This document shows positions 38,666 through 52,620 of a stretch of 64,000 bases of DNA, one piece after another. Position 1 is the first letter of the stretch; every line of letters starts with the position of its first letter. The position numbers and the translations under genes were made by a program. The notes beneath the pieces were generated by a model. That model was not told where the DNA came from. It saw only the letters and a program-made list of their open reading frames with translations, and did not search any database. Source of the stretch: Nipponacmea schrenckii (lineage: Eukaryota; Mollusca; Gastropoda; Lottiidae). The stretch covers positions 10,633,398 through 10,697,397 of the forward strand of contig JAUJPP010000003.1 in NCBI GenBank assembly GCA_030562195.1. The letters run 5' to 3'.

Positions 38666-41600
38666 TATTGGTTTATAGGAGAAAGACAGTTTTGGACTCA
38701 ATTTTGACGAACATAAATATTTCTTGATAACGATAAGAAAATTGTTCAAGTTGCAATTGCTATAAGCATGTAGTGCAGATGAAAAGTTGTCAAACTCTTA
38801 TAAAACTTAATCACGAAATTGTCCATCCCCTGGTCTATCATGAGTGATTTTTAAAAGATAGAGATGAATATTTTGCATTATCTACCTCCCGTCGCATTAT
38901 TGACACTTCACGCTGAGCATAATCATCTTGCATATTGTGGAAATAATGAGGTTTTCCCAGACAGTCAGTATATGATATTATATTCTTTATTTATTATCTA
39001 TTATTATCTGGTATGACACCACTTCACTTCATTATCTTTTATACTCTTTGTTTTCTACCCAATATGGCAGGTTTATTCATGATAATATATTCCACTTTTT
39101 AAAAACAGATAAATCTCGACAGGTCAATTATTCTATCGTTTAACACCAGCTTTCCAAACCCTTGTTTTGTTTTCTTTCTACGGAAATCCATGCCATCGTA
39201 TGTCATCGTTTAATAAAACCCACTTCATATTATATAAATATTCATATGAATATTAGAATGCATTATGCTAATGAGCTGACGTTTAGAGCTTCTTGATAAA
39301 CTCTCCTTTATCTGAAAATTAACAGTAACAATAGAAACGGTATGATATGGATGTGTCATTATTCAAATAGTATAGATTTATTGTTGACAAGTGAAGTAAA
39401 TACTTATAGCAATATACGCATAAAATAGTAAGCAATTTCCACTCTACTGGATAGGAATACTAAGATGCTATAGAAATAATAATGAAAGCATCTCTTTCAT
39501 AACTGAATGCAATAATAGTTTATAAATAAACATCGAAATAAAATAGACCATGCAATGTTACACAGAACAATTAAAATATAACATTCTAGCCAATTTAAAA
39601 ACAGACATTTAAAAAAATTAAAAAGTCATGAAACCTGATTAGGGATACTTGACATAATGATCATGATGATCAGATCTTTTCATGTTTATTGAAATGCAGT
39701 AAGGGTGGGGGAGAGAGGTAAGTTTGGTACATAGATTAGTAGGTATTAAAAGGAAATGTAACACCTTAAATGACAATAGTGAAAATGGTACATCACATAT
39801 ACTTAATAAAGTGTAAACGTTGATTGTATCTGTAATAAAGTTGTAATGATTGTATGACACGATATTTACCAGTAAATTTACATTTGATATTACGCACTCT
39901 GTCACCCATCTAGTAATGAAGGAACTCTCTAAATTAAAAGGTTTCAGTGCGTTTTATAACTATTATAAACTAAAAAGTTTGTTAAGATAACGACGCAATT
40001 AACACATAGAACTTACAAAATACAAAAAACGGTAAACAAGTCAAATTAGAATGAAGGATAATTCTGATAATTGATGTATTTTTTATAACATATTCCTGTG
40101 GCATTTGTTTTATCATATAAGGACTTTCTGTTATATTATTTTTAATGATTTATATAAGATTCCGTATGGTTTTACAGAACCAGTTGTTCCGTTTGATATT
40201 TAGAGCCAATTCTTACTGTACTGTCTTATTTTAAAGAACTAAATCTACCCGTTCTGTCTTGTCTTACATTTCTGTTGTGTCCATTTACTGTGATTTTGTG
40301 CAGCGAGACCTTTCTGTTTTGTCTCGTATTACAGAACCAAACTTTTCTGTCCGTCTATTCTCTGTAAGTTTAACCAAATCAATTAGTAGAGCTAGCCCTT
40401 TCAGGCCTTGTTTATTTCATTATGCTTCTTTTACATTATTTTACAAGCGCATCCGAAATGCTGTTTATTTTAAAACTTTACTCAATACATGTTCACTTTT
40501 TGAAGAAAATACACGTGAATTTTTTTTCTGTTTTGTTTGAATGCTTTATGAGAAACTTTAGTAACATTTCAATATTGCACATATGTAAAAAGACGACATT
40601 TAAATGCTTTATGCTAAGAATTGCATTAAAATCCCATTACGATAATCCTAACAGGATATTTTTGTTTGCACCTTATTATGTATCCTATGTCGTTTTTAAT
40701 CTATTTTGGACACAAAAACACAAGCAGTTATTGTGATTCATGCCATTTTTTCGAATCATCTATCATTGCATATTGTTAGTTATAATATATCCCTTACAAA
40801 CGGAAATATAAAACTGAAATCTGTAATGGTTTCTGGTAATATAAATATTATATCAGCGTTAATAGACAAGAAAATTTCTTGGAAAATTGCAATGTCACCA
40901 TATGCATAAATAGTAACATTCCTAATGAATCTTAATATGTCGCTTCAATGTTATTTTTTGTGTTCACTAACTCTTGTACAGAAACCTTAAGGATTCTGTC
41001 GTTTATGAATTATGGCTTATTGGTCATGTGCCCGAAAAACCTTTTTTTTAGAAGAACTTAATAAGGAGCTAATAAAACTTGTTAATTTGACATACATGTA
41101 TATTGAAAATGTTTTTTAATTATCAATCAACTGCCAAGACTACTGAATAGTGTCACTGATAATTTACCACTCATATTTCTAGTATAAACTGTTTACTGCA
41201 CTCTCTAACTTCATTACTATTTGATAACCAAATAAAGAAAACTTCCATAAAATTAAGTGCAGTATTTTTTGACACTTGCCCTTACAATTGTACATGTAGA
41301 TTAAGTATGACAAGTACAGATTTCAACAATAAAACAAGCAGAAACACGAGGAGCAACATAGTTTTAAAAAACATACAAAACAACAAGTTAACAATAGAAG
41401 CTAATTCACTTTAAACATTGATTTCTGACTCTACTATTGTCTCCATTGTCAGTAGGCACAGAGAGGAAACTTGGTTTTTGACTGATTAGTTATTGAATAT
41501 TATAATAAATGAAGAATAGTGAAGAGAAGGGGGTAGGGCAAGAGGAATAAAACGATTCATTAACTAATGAATTGAAATAAAGTTCCTATAGAGGGAACTT

Positions 41601-42350
41601 CTGTGACATGTCCCCAACATAGCTTATTAATACCTGAAGTGTGGTCAACTTCACAATCTTATCATTCTATAGGAATGTCCCCCTTACCGCGTATTTGATA
41701 TCAGTCAAGCAGAACCTCCAGCCTGCCTATTTGATGGATGGCTGACCATAGCACTTAGTGCAGTTTATTTCATATGTCAGAGTAGTGGTATGATGAAGAT
41801 GACGGGACATCAATTCTGGTCAATAAAAACACATCTACAGAGGAAATTGTCACTTAAATTCATTTATGATCAAAAAAATTCTTAAGCATCGACCAAACCC
41901 TCCTAATCTGGACAAAAAAAGGTGTGAAATATAACAATTTACGTCTAATAATATCTATTTTGTCTTCAGACCTCAGTTTATGTCTAGTAATATATGGATG
42001 CGTATTTCGAACCACCAATGGATTATGATGGACAACACAAACTAAGTGCGTTTACTAATTGAATATTTATATAAAAAGACTACTGTTCACTTATAAGCCT
42101 TTTATTTCTCATTTTCTTATATTTTCGTTTTGACCCTTTTTAGCGAGTTAATGTGTTATTTAATTCCATTGTCTAATTGTCTTAAAGTTTACTTAAGACA
42201 CTGCTTTCCGTAAGTCAGAAAGTTTTTTTGAATATCCAGTTGCTGTTTTACAATGAGCGTTGAAAGTATGTAACTTGCAATTTACAAAATTATATATGCG
42301 TTCCCCTTGAAACTTTCATCGTGTCAAAACGTTCTGGAACCACTTTTTTA
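38666..42350. other. Intergenic, no gene seen
   Basis: A degenerate repeat-like stretch around 40160-40380 carries recurrent TTACAGAACCA and TTCTGT strings. The ORFs of about 90-104 codons around 40259-40736 start at non-ATG codons or encode Phe/Ile-rich, non-protein-like sequence. Confidence 0.4.
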
Positions 42351-42515
42351 GGGTGGTGAATGGCTCAGTGGTTAGCGAGTTGGACTGTCGTCTGCTAGGT
42401 GACTAGGTGCCGTGGGTTCGAATCCTGATCGGTGCGAGGAAATAAAAATTAGGTCTGATTCCTAGGCCCGTGCTTTCCCGGAACTACCAGATAGTAGTTT
42501 CCCCCCCCCCCTCTA
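42351..42515 (+). mobile_element. tRNA-derived SINE, second family
   Basis: The A box TGGCTCAGTGG (42361-42371) and a perfect B box GGTTCGAATCC (42415-42425) have tRNA-like spacing. The body after the head differs from family 1 and ends in a run of about 12 Cs near 42501. It does not fold as a complete tRNA cloverleaf by eye, so I call a SINE rather than a tRNA gene. Confidence 0.7.
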
Positions 42516-42529
42516 TCAAAAACGTAGGT

Positions 42530-44181
42530 GTCACACTATTCTTGTTACTGAAACCACTGAAATCATGTCAATTTGATATTATTTTAAATTAACGAATAGC
42601 AAACATGATAATATATGAATACGATTTGATGAAAGGTAAAGGACGCTTGATAATATTTATTTACATCAAGATGACACCATTTACCCTCGTCGCCTACAGT
42701 AGAATATGTAATAAAGAGCTTGGAGACAGAGTGAAGAATATTTCTTACAGAAACAATAGTGTCAGGTTAGAATTCAACACAAATGCACCCCTTTTAACAC
42801 AAAACAACCATATTTCTAGATTGTCTAGTGGCACATGCCACGACACGCGAACATAAACAAACACGAATATATATTTGCATTGTATTGATGAGTATATTAA
42901 AGATAATTATACACTAAATATAATTATGAATTAAGCTTAAAAGAAGGCAAATTAAGCACTTGAGTAGCATGTATAAACACCTTGTTTAGATGGTCAACAT
43001 ATAGCCACTGTATTGTCCACTTTACAAGTGTATGAATTTCACACTTGACCACCAGCGAATAAAGTGAACAATGACAGTGCACGGTGGTCAGACAATGGTC
43101 AATCAGACTGTAGGTGGACATACATTATATTATTTGTACGGAATTTATTTGTGAAACGTCCAGATGGAGGGACATAAATTGAAACATTCACAAATTCAAT
43201 CAGTTTCAGAAATGGCCAAGGGTCACATTTTCATATTTATCAAGTTTACAGACTATTGTTGTATTTAACCAACAAAGATATGGAAATGTTTTGAAGCATG
43301 GCAATTACTTTACATTGTCAGTAAACAATATTATTACTCACATCCAAAAATGAGATATGTACAATCCAAAAATACCAAAAATATAAAGATCGATATTGAA
43401 ATAAATAATATACACTATTTGAATCTGTAAACACTCTATTCCAGTGCGGGATATTGAATTACACCTAATGAAACCATGTATGTGGAACAAACATTTTTTT
43501 ATTACTTTTTATTCAAACCTAAAAAAAGAGACACATGTGTGAAACCAGGTAGGCCTATTTTGAACACAGATTCTTCTTAGTATTACTATAATAATGTGAT
43601 AATTTTTCAGGAATAATTTAAAATGAAAAAAAAACCGTATGATTATAACGGATAACAAAACAGATGTTGGATTAATAAAGTCACAAAAATTATATTCTTA
43701 ATAAAATCTGTTTAATACTAAGTTCCTCAAAATTAATATAAGTATTAATATCCTGAACTTGGGTTTGAAATACGCCGCCATGATGGACACACAGATATGA
43801 AAAGCAAAATTATTCTTTCATCAAAGTTGAACAAAAGGCGATATTGGTGTAGATTATGGACAGGGACCCTCCCTTATAAACCTTATTCATAATTTATGTG
43901 TTAATTCCAACACTTGAAAGTCGCCTATTATATTTTAAACGCTTATCTCCTTAATACGTTGTTGTGGATAGGATGTCGTTTTTCTTTACGGTTGCTAGGA
44001 AGCTGTAATACCTTTCCATTATACGTCGATTAAAAGAATTAAATTAAAAGGGTGGCTCGAGTGCGGAATCCTAGATAATCAAAATATGAAATATAAGACA
44101 GATAAAATATTTCTCAAAGTAGAGCCGTTTAAACATACGAGTGTCTTGTTAGCTGTAATGATATATGACTTAGAGCTTCTA
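42530..44181. other. Intergenic, no gene seen
   Basis: A stretch at about 42985-43125 has several GGTCA, TGACC and GTCCAC strings in both orientations, possibly an old degenerate repeat. Nothing else is recognised. Confidence 0.35.
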
Positions 44182-44655
44182 TTAAAGGGATAATAGGCGT
44201 TAGAATACACTCGTCCAACGGCTTATATATGTGTTTAATCTTGACTATTAGTTAAATAAGTATGCATCCCACACTTTACCAAATTTTAAAAAGCCACAAT
44301 AAAAATATATTCGGAATTTTAAAAAAAAGTGAGCCAGCGACGATTCCATTCAGTTTGAGAATAAAAGCGTCTGGTAAATCAACGCTAAAACATCATTGTG
44401 CAATTCAACAGTAGGGGTCAAGGCCGCGTGAAAACCCACATGTTAGAGTTACTTCCCTTTATATTTACACGATTTGAAAATCGCTTGATGGATGGCTCAA
44501 GCGTTTTATGATTAACTACTTTATTTGGGGGATTTATCGGATTTTAGAGGGATTTTGATGTATAGGTAAGTCCACTGATGGATATATACTGTTATTGTCC
44601 AAATTTGAGTGAACTTAAATTTTTATGTTCGTTCTAACGCCTATTATCCCTTTAA
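44182..44655. mobile_element. TTAA-flanked non-autonomous DNA transposon (MITE), 466 bp
   Basis: TTAA at 44182-44185 and 44652-44655 flanks an element with perfect 20-bp terminal inverted repeats AGGGATAATAGGCGTTAGAA. A second, inner palindrome (AAAATCGCTTG and CAAGCGTTTT) lies near 44475-44508. No transposase ORF is present. The TTAA duplication fits piggyBac-type mobilisation (inference). One-ended relatives lie at 23799 and 58682. Confidence 0.85.
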
Positions 44656-47600
44656 GAATTGGATGCTGTCACTAAACCCAAATTTTTCATTGATGAATGA
44701 TTTTTGCCAGTGTGAACTTTTTTTCTAGTAGATTGATTTTCAACGCTTATGGTTAATAACATATTAAAAGAAATCGTCTTCCATTAGCCTACACGTTCAC
44801 AATCATTCATTTTATTTCACAAAGCTTATTTTCTTTTAAAGCACTATTGCAGATTTCAAAACTCAGACCGCAATTTCTTGAGTAGATTTTGGAAGGATTG
44901 AAGGCTTACTATCAAAATCAGCGATGAGAAGCTTTAAATGATACCAATCGCAAACACGAAGATATGCAATGAAAGTCCAAAGTGAAACTAAAATGAGACA
45001 ATGCATAAAGGTCTATCGTGAAATTAATTGTAGTGTGGTATAGCAAGAATATCGACATAAAACTTTATTTTCATAATGACCAATTCTTTTCATATATGAA
45101 TATAAGAATTATGTCCTTCCTATTGAAGTTTAAAGTATATAATTACACATTTTTATTGGTAATTGTATAAGATTATGTGGACTATAATATCTATATTTAT
45201 TTTGTCAATCGTTATGATGTATTATAGTCCTATTTTGATAACATACTGTGGTTTAACCTCCCATGCCAGAGATGACTTAAAATATATACATTACAATAAT
45301 GAACAATCGTACTCTGTATTATTATTTAGAGACAACATGTGATTTACCAATAAATTGTTAGTTTGCTTATGGATAATGATAGAAATTGCTTTTTTTTATT
45401 GTTGCTTGAATGATGCAACTTACGTAAAGAATTGTTTATACCACATAAATGTTTGTGGTAACTCGGACAGTAATACAACATCTTGGGATTTAACCTTAAA
45501 TATTTGAACTTTTTGGTCACGCACCACGACACGCGTTCTGACAGATTATGCCAATGGCATCCGGAAATATATACTTTCCACTAACCTATAATAGGTTACG
45601 AGTGACAAGAAAATATTAAGGTGTTAACGAGCTCATTAGATGATGAAAATAGATAATTCTAAATCGGTAATATGTTAACAATGGGTATTAAACACAATTA
45701 GGTGGATCTCAATGTTCTGTACCACGAAATCGTGACATATGTCTAAATCTAGACAAATTAGTACATCCCCTTTCTCCTAGTTGACTGTGTTCAATGGCAG
45801 AAAATTACGAGTCAAATATGTCAGGCACTGATGCGATTTAAAAACACTGACAATGACTTAAATTTTAACGATTGCCCCCGGCTCTATGATGTATAAAATG
45901 GTTGTATTCAACGCACCATTTCTCTTCTGATCCAAATTATTACGACAGCTCGTATAATTTCTTTGAGTTCACGTTCTCTCTACTTTATATAAGTACTGGG
46001 TAGCATTTCCGTGACAAAATATTAATCCTCACCAGGGTGCAAGTATGACAATCATTATAAAATATGGTGAAAGTGATTCACCTTGTCTTCTGCCATTTAA
46101 AATACCTTTTATTAAAGGCTCTTTTTATACTTGGTCAGCCACAGATTGTGCTGGTTATCATAAAATAAGTGAGTCGTATAGATCATATAAATAGGGAAAA
46201 TCTGACCATAGCCCGTGACGTTATGAGTAATAAATTTAAAATAATACCCAAAATATTACTGTCATATGAAATCCTTTTCAAATCCCTATCCAGGTTTAAT
46301 AAATATCCTCCATATTTTACGAGGTCGCTGTTTCTTTGTCAACGTAAATAAAAAGTCATAAATTTGTGAGGAAGATAACAAAGCTCTGAAAGGAAATAGA
46401 AAATGAATTAAATCTGGCGCCAATACAAAAATTCCTCTACTTTCAATTTCAGCATAGCAACTGAAACACGTTTCGAGATATCTATGCAAGTGGAGAAGTC
46501 TTTTTGAAATACGACTATTATAATGCGAATATATTACATAATAATTTGAATTCTCATTTAAATTTCCATAAATCAAGATTTTCGAACAGTTCAAAAGATT
46601 TGAAACAAATGAATATTTGAAGGCAGTGGTTTTATTACAATAAAACCGTAATATTACACTTTATCTCTCTTAATAACTATTTAAATGTCAGCCATATGGC
46701 AAGATCTTAATACAACTTGAAAATACTCTTTCTTTACTTTGAGACATATTTTGGTTGAAATTTATCATTGTTGAAATGATTCAGGCATCTGTCAATATTA
46801 GGTCCCCTTATGGCACCCCTTTTAATTTGGGGCTTCGTACTAGGATGTTCTTCCCTAGAAACTTACGAAAACTATGCTCACCCCTTTGCCTCAGTTTGGA
46901 TACCCACAATAGCACTGCAATACATTTTGTTATAGATTTAAGGTACTAAACTGGGACATAACGACATGAAATGCAATATTCTGTATATATTGACAAACAA
47001 AATACATATTTACGGCACTTGATTCCTGACGCAAAATTGCTTGCGATTGAAAAATCTACCCATCTATCAGTGTGAAACTATACCTACTGTTTGCTGTTGG
47101 TGGTTGAACATTCAAATAATCAACTGTTTCAACTGACAGAAAAATGCTTGTAATCTCGGCTCATCTGCCATTCAATCATTTGAATAATGCCTGAAGGAAT
47201 CTTATGTTTATTTTGATCAATGCCATTCTTCAATCATCAACTATTTGTATGGGAGATTTATTGTAACCATATTGTTCCTTGTTAAATACATGTCTTATTA
47301 GCTATGGATTTATAGACCATAAGTCTTTCCAATTAGAATGACTCAAAGAGATTATTACCAATTGTAAGGTATGGAACCTCAGTGGTCTTCACCTTATTCA
47401 TAATTATATTTTCAGTGGGTCAAATTTAATCCTAATTGTATTTCAACAAGCCGCCACATCAAATACACCGCATAGTTGATTAATATCCAGTGAACAAGGT
47501 ACCCTACAGGGCCGTTTAAATAGTAACGAAATAATTACTATTAAAGGCAACCATATCAAAATAACTAGTTAAAGATCCGTTTGATAGTCTTCTGCTTTTA

Positions 47601-47659
47601 ACTTTAAAGTTTTGTATTTCTGTCATTTCAGTGAACGTACTTCTGATTTATTTCTTCAT
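44656..47659. other. Intergenic, no gene seen
   Basis: Short AT-rich ORFs only. A CACGCG string lies near 45530. Confidence 0.4.
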
Positions 47660-47880
47660 GAAGGGGTAATATGGAAAAAGTGTCCAGTCGTTTAGATGGC
47701 ACAATAACCCTTGTACAGGCTGTACACGTTAAAGATCCCTCGACAGTTGAAATTGCACAGAGAGTAGGCTGATGGAGCTGTCCTAGCAAAATTTCGCTCA
47801 TTGGACACTGCATGGCGTTGCACGTCTTCATCAGTCCATTAGGTGCAGTAGAGAAAGACCTAAAATTTAATTCATTTCCG
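47660..47880 (+). mobile_element. tRNA-derived SINE, family 1, 5'-truncated
   Basis: It matches the body and tail of the 38.3 kb copy: GTCCAGTCGTTTAGATGG, then GATCCCTCGACAGTTG, a CATGGCGTTGC string and TTAGGTGCAG near the end. It lacks the tRNA-like head. The 67-codon minus-strand ORF here is a by-product. Confidence 0.8.
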
Positions 47881-50800
47881 TCTTTGCTTCAGAGGCCCTC
47901 AAATTATAGCTCTGATATTTCTGAGTCCTGAGTTACGTTCAAAAACTCATGCCAACTGTCTGTTGTGGATCATCTTGATAATGTCTAGCACTCAAAATTG
48001 ACTTTCAATCCAAATCACCAGTCTTGCAGGAAATTATGTTTAGTGTTTGTGCTCTGTGTATAGTTCGGATATAATAATATCGTTCGTTCTGGAGTGAGAA
48101 AAATTCGATTTTCCAGGGAGTTTTATTGGAATTTGACACTCTCAATGACAAACTGATAAAAATGAAGAGTTACAACTGTCTTTAATGTTATAATATTGTT
48201 CACTTTGACGTTTTAATGAATTTGACCTGAAACGGTCAGTTAATTTCATTCAATAAGATTTGAAGGACTATAAACGTGTTTAGGAAGTGGAAAAACTATC
48301 AAATCTGGCCAGTTAAATAATATAACTTTCCGACTGTTCACATGTCACTATGCCAATTGCTGTCAAAAGGACTTGATGTCATTTTTATTCTTTAAATTTT
48401 GAATTGTAATATGCAACTATGATTGTTAAAATTCATTTGTTTACTCGAGTCAATTTGACAAAACCTATTTCAATAATACTTAATATTAAAGTTCGAACCT
48501 GGTTTTAATTTCTGTTCTTGAATGATCTGCAATTATATAGACAGCAATTTAATATCCAATTCCAAATACAATTTATAAAGAAATTTTTTTAAATGATAAG
48601 TCTGGAATGTGTTGTTTAAATAAATAAGTTCTTATAATACAATATAGTCTGCATTTTGATCAACAGTTGTCTATAACCTATTTATATCAACAAAGTCAAA
48701 TAATATAGTCAAAGAAGTAATCTGAATTGTAAATGAACATATTTTACACTATTTGTGATTTACTACATTCTTCCATTGACCAAGTTCTTAAATAAACAGT
48801 CAATTTATGTTTCAAAGTGCCGCAGAAGCCAACAAACAGTTCATTCCCACCTTTTTGGCATTTCGCTTTCTTTTGTTGAAATAAACATTAGTTTTCTCTC
48901 CCCTACAGATGCAGTGAAGCACTTGACAAAACTTGACTATATGAAATTTATGTTGTTTTTGAAGTGAGCGCTGTCCTCTACTATTCATGACCATAATTTA
49001 TTATAATCTGTCTACTGTTCTTTAAATTGAAATTTAATTTGAATTGAATACAATTTACGACTGATTGCAGTTACTTTGATATGAAGCTATTAAAATATTG
49101 TCAACAAAACATTAAATCCGTTTTGCAATATTTCTAAACATAGGAATGTATTTGGGTGTAAGGTAAATACCACATATATTTGTCAGCGTTTCAAAGGTTA
49201 ACAAAGTTTCAAGCCTAAATTGGTTACTAAAGGATACATTTTAAACTTGTTTCTTAATTTTACAACGTAATTTACCATAACCTAGGTTCTCTTACATACA
49301 CAAAACTCAACTCGATATATATTTATTTATATAACTGAATTTAAAATATAGATAATTGTCCACTTGATTATTATCAGGAGCCTGCAATAATTAAACATTC
49401 CAGTTGTAGCGCACCTAATTCTTTTTCTTTTCTTGGTTCGTAAAACTTTTCTGATTTGAGATAAGGACGCTTATCCTCATTGTATGCGACTTTGTCGAAA
49501 ACTTACACCATTTATATTCGTTGCCAAGTCAGGAGCCGCTTTAATTTTAACATTTTCCTCCAAGAATTTGTACAGACAAATTGCCTTCTGTAGAACAAAT
49601 TTCAAATAGATAATATTATATGATCATGATTAAAAATTAATCGATCCAAAGGCATTTTTATATTCTACCGAAATCAATCAAATTTGCAAAAGAAGTGAAT
49701 ACTACCATTATATTCTAGTTAACAGTACAGTAGTGGGATAATGGGTATAATTTAGTATATACCAAAGAACTTCCGGATGCAACGCGGAGCCTCAGGGATC
49801 CGCCACTAAGTTTGATATTGTATAAACCTACCAGTAAACAGAAACACGGGTAATTCTGAATAAATAGGTTTTCCTGCTCATATTTTAAGTTCCACAAACT
49901 TTTAATTTGAAATACATGTACATCTTTCGATCATCTGATACAGATAAGTGCATGGCACACAATAAAAATTGTGAAGATATGAAAGTGATTTGCAGCCAGG
50001 AAGGGTCGAGGTAGAGTAATTTAACGCCCTATGCATTGACTAATAAAGGCAACTATCGCATAATCGTGTATTCCAATTTTCTTTGGTCGGAAGCTTGCTG
50101 CAGTGACTAGGGGAGGCGAGCTAACAGTCTAGATCAAAACACGAGCCTTAACTTCAAAAAATCAAAGTAACTTCGGTGTTTGCAGCCTGTATAGTGACAA
50201 TAGTACTAGCAATGGAATTCGTGCTGCTTAATCTGGTTCCGTTACAGCCATTCATAATAGGAATTCATTAACTCTGTTGATGTGGAATCAATATCTAACG
50301 ATGTGGGCGTTTCTCTGTTAGAATTACTGGCTGATTGTTTGTTGATACAACATGTCACTTATGTTTTTAAATGTAAATTGATTTGCTGTACTTTCTAACA
50401 GTTTGTTCTGTTTGTATTAAAAATTGATCAGATACAGCGAAAATATCGGTGTCATTTATTGACAGAGTTGTAAATTAATTATGATAATGTTTACTAATTA
50501 AACGTGTTTAAGCTAAACCGTGTATAGAAGAACAGGTTTAACATGTTGCCAATGAAACGTGCCTGTTTCATGCACATGATTTTTCGAACCTCAATTATAA
50601 CAATGTCTTAAATGTTTTAAATTGGTCGTTCTTGTACAGTAGAAAATAACATTCAAAGTACGAACATAGTGTCATCCCTTACTGTATATACTGTACATTG
50701 TAATTTCAAACACATCCTGACTAGTATCTGAGCAAAGTCAAATGTTTTTGAATTTTCTCATATATAATAATGAGAATTGGATCATCAGCCTCAAAATAGT

Positions 50801-52009
50801 ACTGTTAGTCCTAGAATGTCCTTGCCATGATTGGTTTGTACAGAGGATAAATTTTAGCCAAAATCAGAATCTCAGAAAAGCAGTATCATTTTGAGGCTAG
50901 TATTTCATTTCTTCAAAAATCACAAAACGTTTCATGGGTTGCTTATACAGTAGTTTACCTTCATCTTTGATTACAAACGAGATACTGTTTTACAGCTTAC
51001 TTTTCCGCTTGTGGTGGGCTAATAAATATGGGCAACTTAATGCAGTGAGGTGAATTCTGTATAACAAACCACTGTTTTTGTCCGTTTCCCGGATCTAAAA
51101 TCCCACAACCCACTTTAGTGACATCAACAGTACGATGCTCGAATGAGCCATTAAGATTGCAATTCTTCTCTCATTTTTTTTCATACGCCCCTTATTTGAA
51201 GTCAAGTGTATATTTCTTCCAGGTGGTAACGGAGTTTATGTCTATTGTAAACCCTATTTATCAAAACAGGCCTACTCCTGAAACAGAATATAGATTTCAA
51301 TTGAAAACTTTTGATATTGTTAATCTTATCGTAATGAAGAAAAGTAAACTAGTTTGTGGTCCTGTACTTATTTTTCAAAAAGTAATGTATTTATTACGAC
51401 ACGGATGATGGAAATTAATTTCGGATGGAGTTTTGTACCTGTTATAAATAAAACGCCACGTGAGCGTGTAAGCATGCGTAGGCAAGTATATATTTTTTCA
51501 CACATTACTCTAATTAAAGCTTAAAATAGAACTTGTTTTTTAGATCTATGATATTTATAAATGGGCAGGAAATTGCAAGAGCTTTAATTTCGACTGCCCA
51601 CATATTATAATATGATAAAAAGAAAGTGATATGATTATTATATTAGCTCTATTATAATTCTGGTGATGACCAGTGAAAATAATCCTCTTAATATTACATT
51701 TTATTATCATACGGTTTCTGTTTGATGTTGGACTTAGCGGAAAAGTAAACACAAATTTTAATTCATGATACTACTCTTAGTGAAAAGCAACCTCTGATAC
51801 GCCCAGATGACCATATGTGCTTGACCAAAGCCGGACGTTACCATTCTTTTATACAAACCTTCGTCGGTCACTTTGTACCAATAATTAACGAATACTCTGA
51901 AGCAAATATTTTGGAGTCACGGCAACCGTTATATTGTATTTTGCAATACTCTTTACTTTTTTATTTAAGGTAGTATTTACGTATTTTTGAAGTACATTGA
52001 ATATACGAC
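47881..52009. other. Intergenic, no gene seen
   Basis: Only short ORFs. A short inverted pair (GCCTCAAAATAGTACTG near 50788 and CAGTATCATTTTGAGGC near 50881) could bound a small foldback of about 110 bp. Confidence 0.4.
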
Positions 52010-52620
52010 AGCTCTACATTCTAGCTATCCAATGGCTCTAGATATCGACTATATATCAGCTCTACATTCTGAATATTTTGTTATAGATTTCGATATTGGC
52101 TAAACGGCAGCTCTACTTTCTTACTATTCGGTAGCTCTACAATAGCTCTATATATTCTAACTATCCGGTAACTCAAGTTATTGATTATACGAGAGCTCTA
52201 CATTCTAATCCCTGGTAACTTTAAATATTAACTACATAATAGCTCTATATTCTAACTCTCTGGTAACTCGAGATATTGACTATACGAGAGCTCTACATTC
52301 TAATTCTCTGGTAACTCTAGATATTAACTATACAATAGCCCCAATTCTAACTCTCTGGTAACTCTAGATATTGACTATACAAGAGCTCTATATTCTAACT
52401 ATCTGGTAACTCTAGATATTGAATATACAATAGCTTTACATTCTAACTATCTGGTAACTCTAGATATAGAATATACAATAGCTCTATATTCTAACTATCT
52501 GGTAACTCTAGATATTGAATATACAATAGCTCTAGATATATTTTGGCAGTTCTACATTTCACCTGCCCGATACGGCAGCTCTATTCTAACTACCCGGAAG
52601 CTATTCACTTTATAATATAT
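52010..52620. repeat. Minisatellite, about 48 bp units, roughly 12 copies
   Basis: Units are built on CTGGTAACTCTAGATATTGA, then ATATACAATAGCTCTA and TATTCTAACTAT. The central copies (52270-52550) are the most alike; the edge copies are degenerate. Confidence 0.8.

Noticed and set aside
40259..40909. Overlapping ORFs of 67-104 codons
   Set aside because: Composition is Phe/Ile/Tyr-rich from AT bias; the first-frame start is not ATG and there are no motifs.
42351..42436. Possible tRNA gene
   Set aside because: The A and B boxes are good, but no full cloverleaf or acceptor pairing is evident and SINE-like sequence continues after the head.
47628..47831. 67-codon minus-strand ORF
   Set aside because: It lies in a truncated SINE copy.
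24691..51461. Shared AAAACGCCACGTG string at 24691 and 51451
   Set aside because: A 13-base match between two places in 64 kb of skewed composition is expected by chance.
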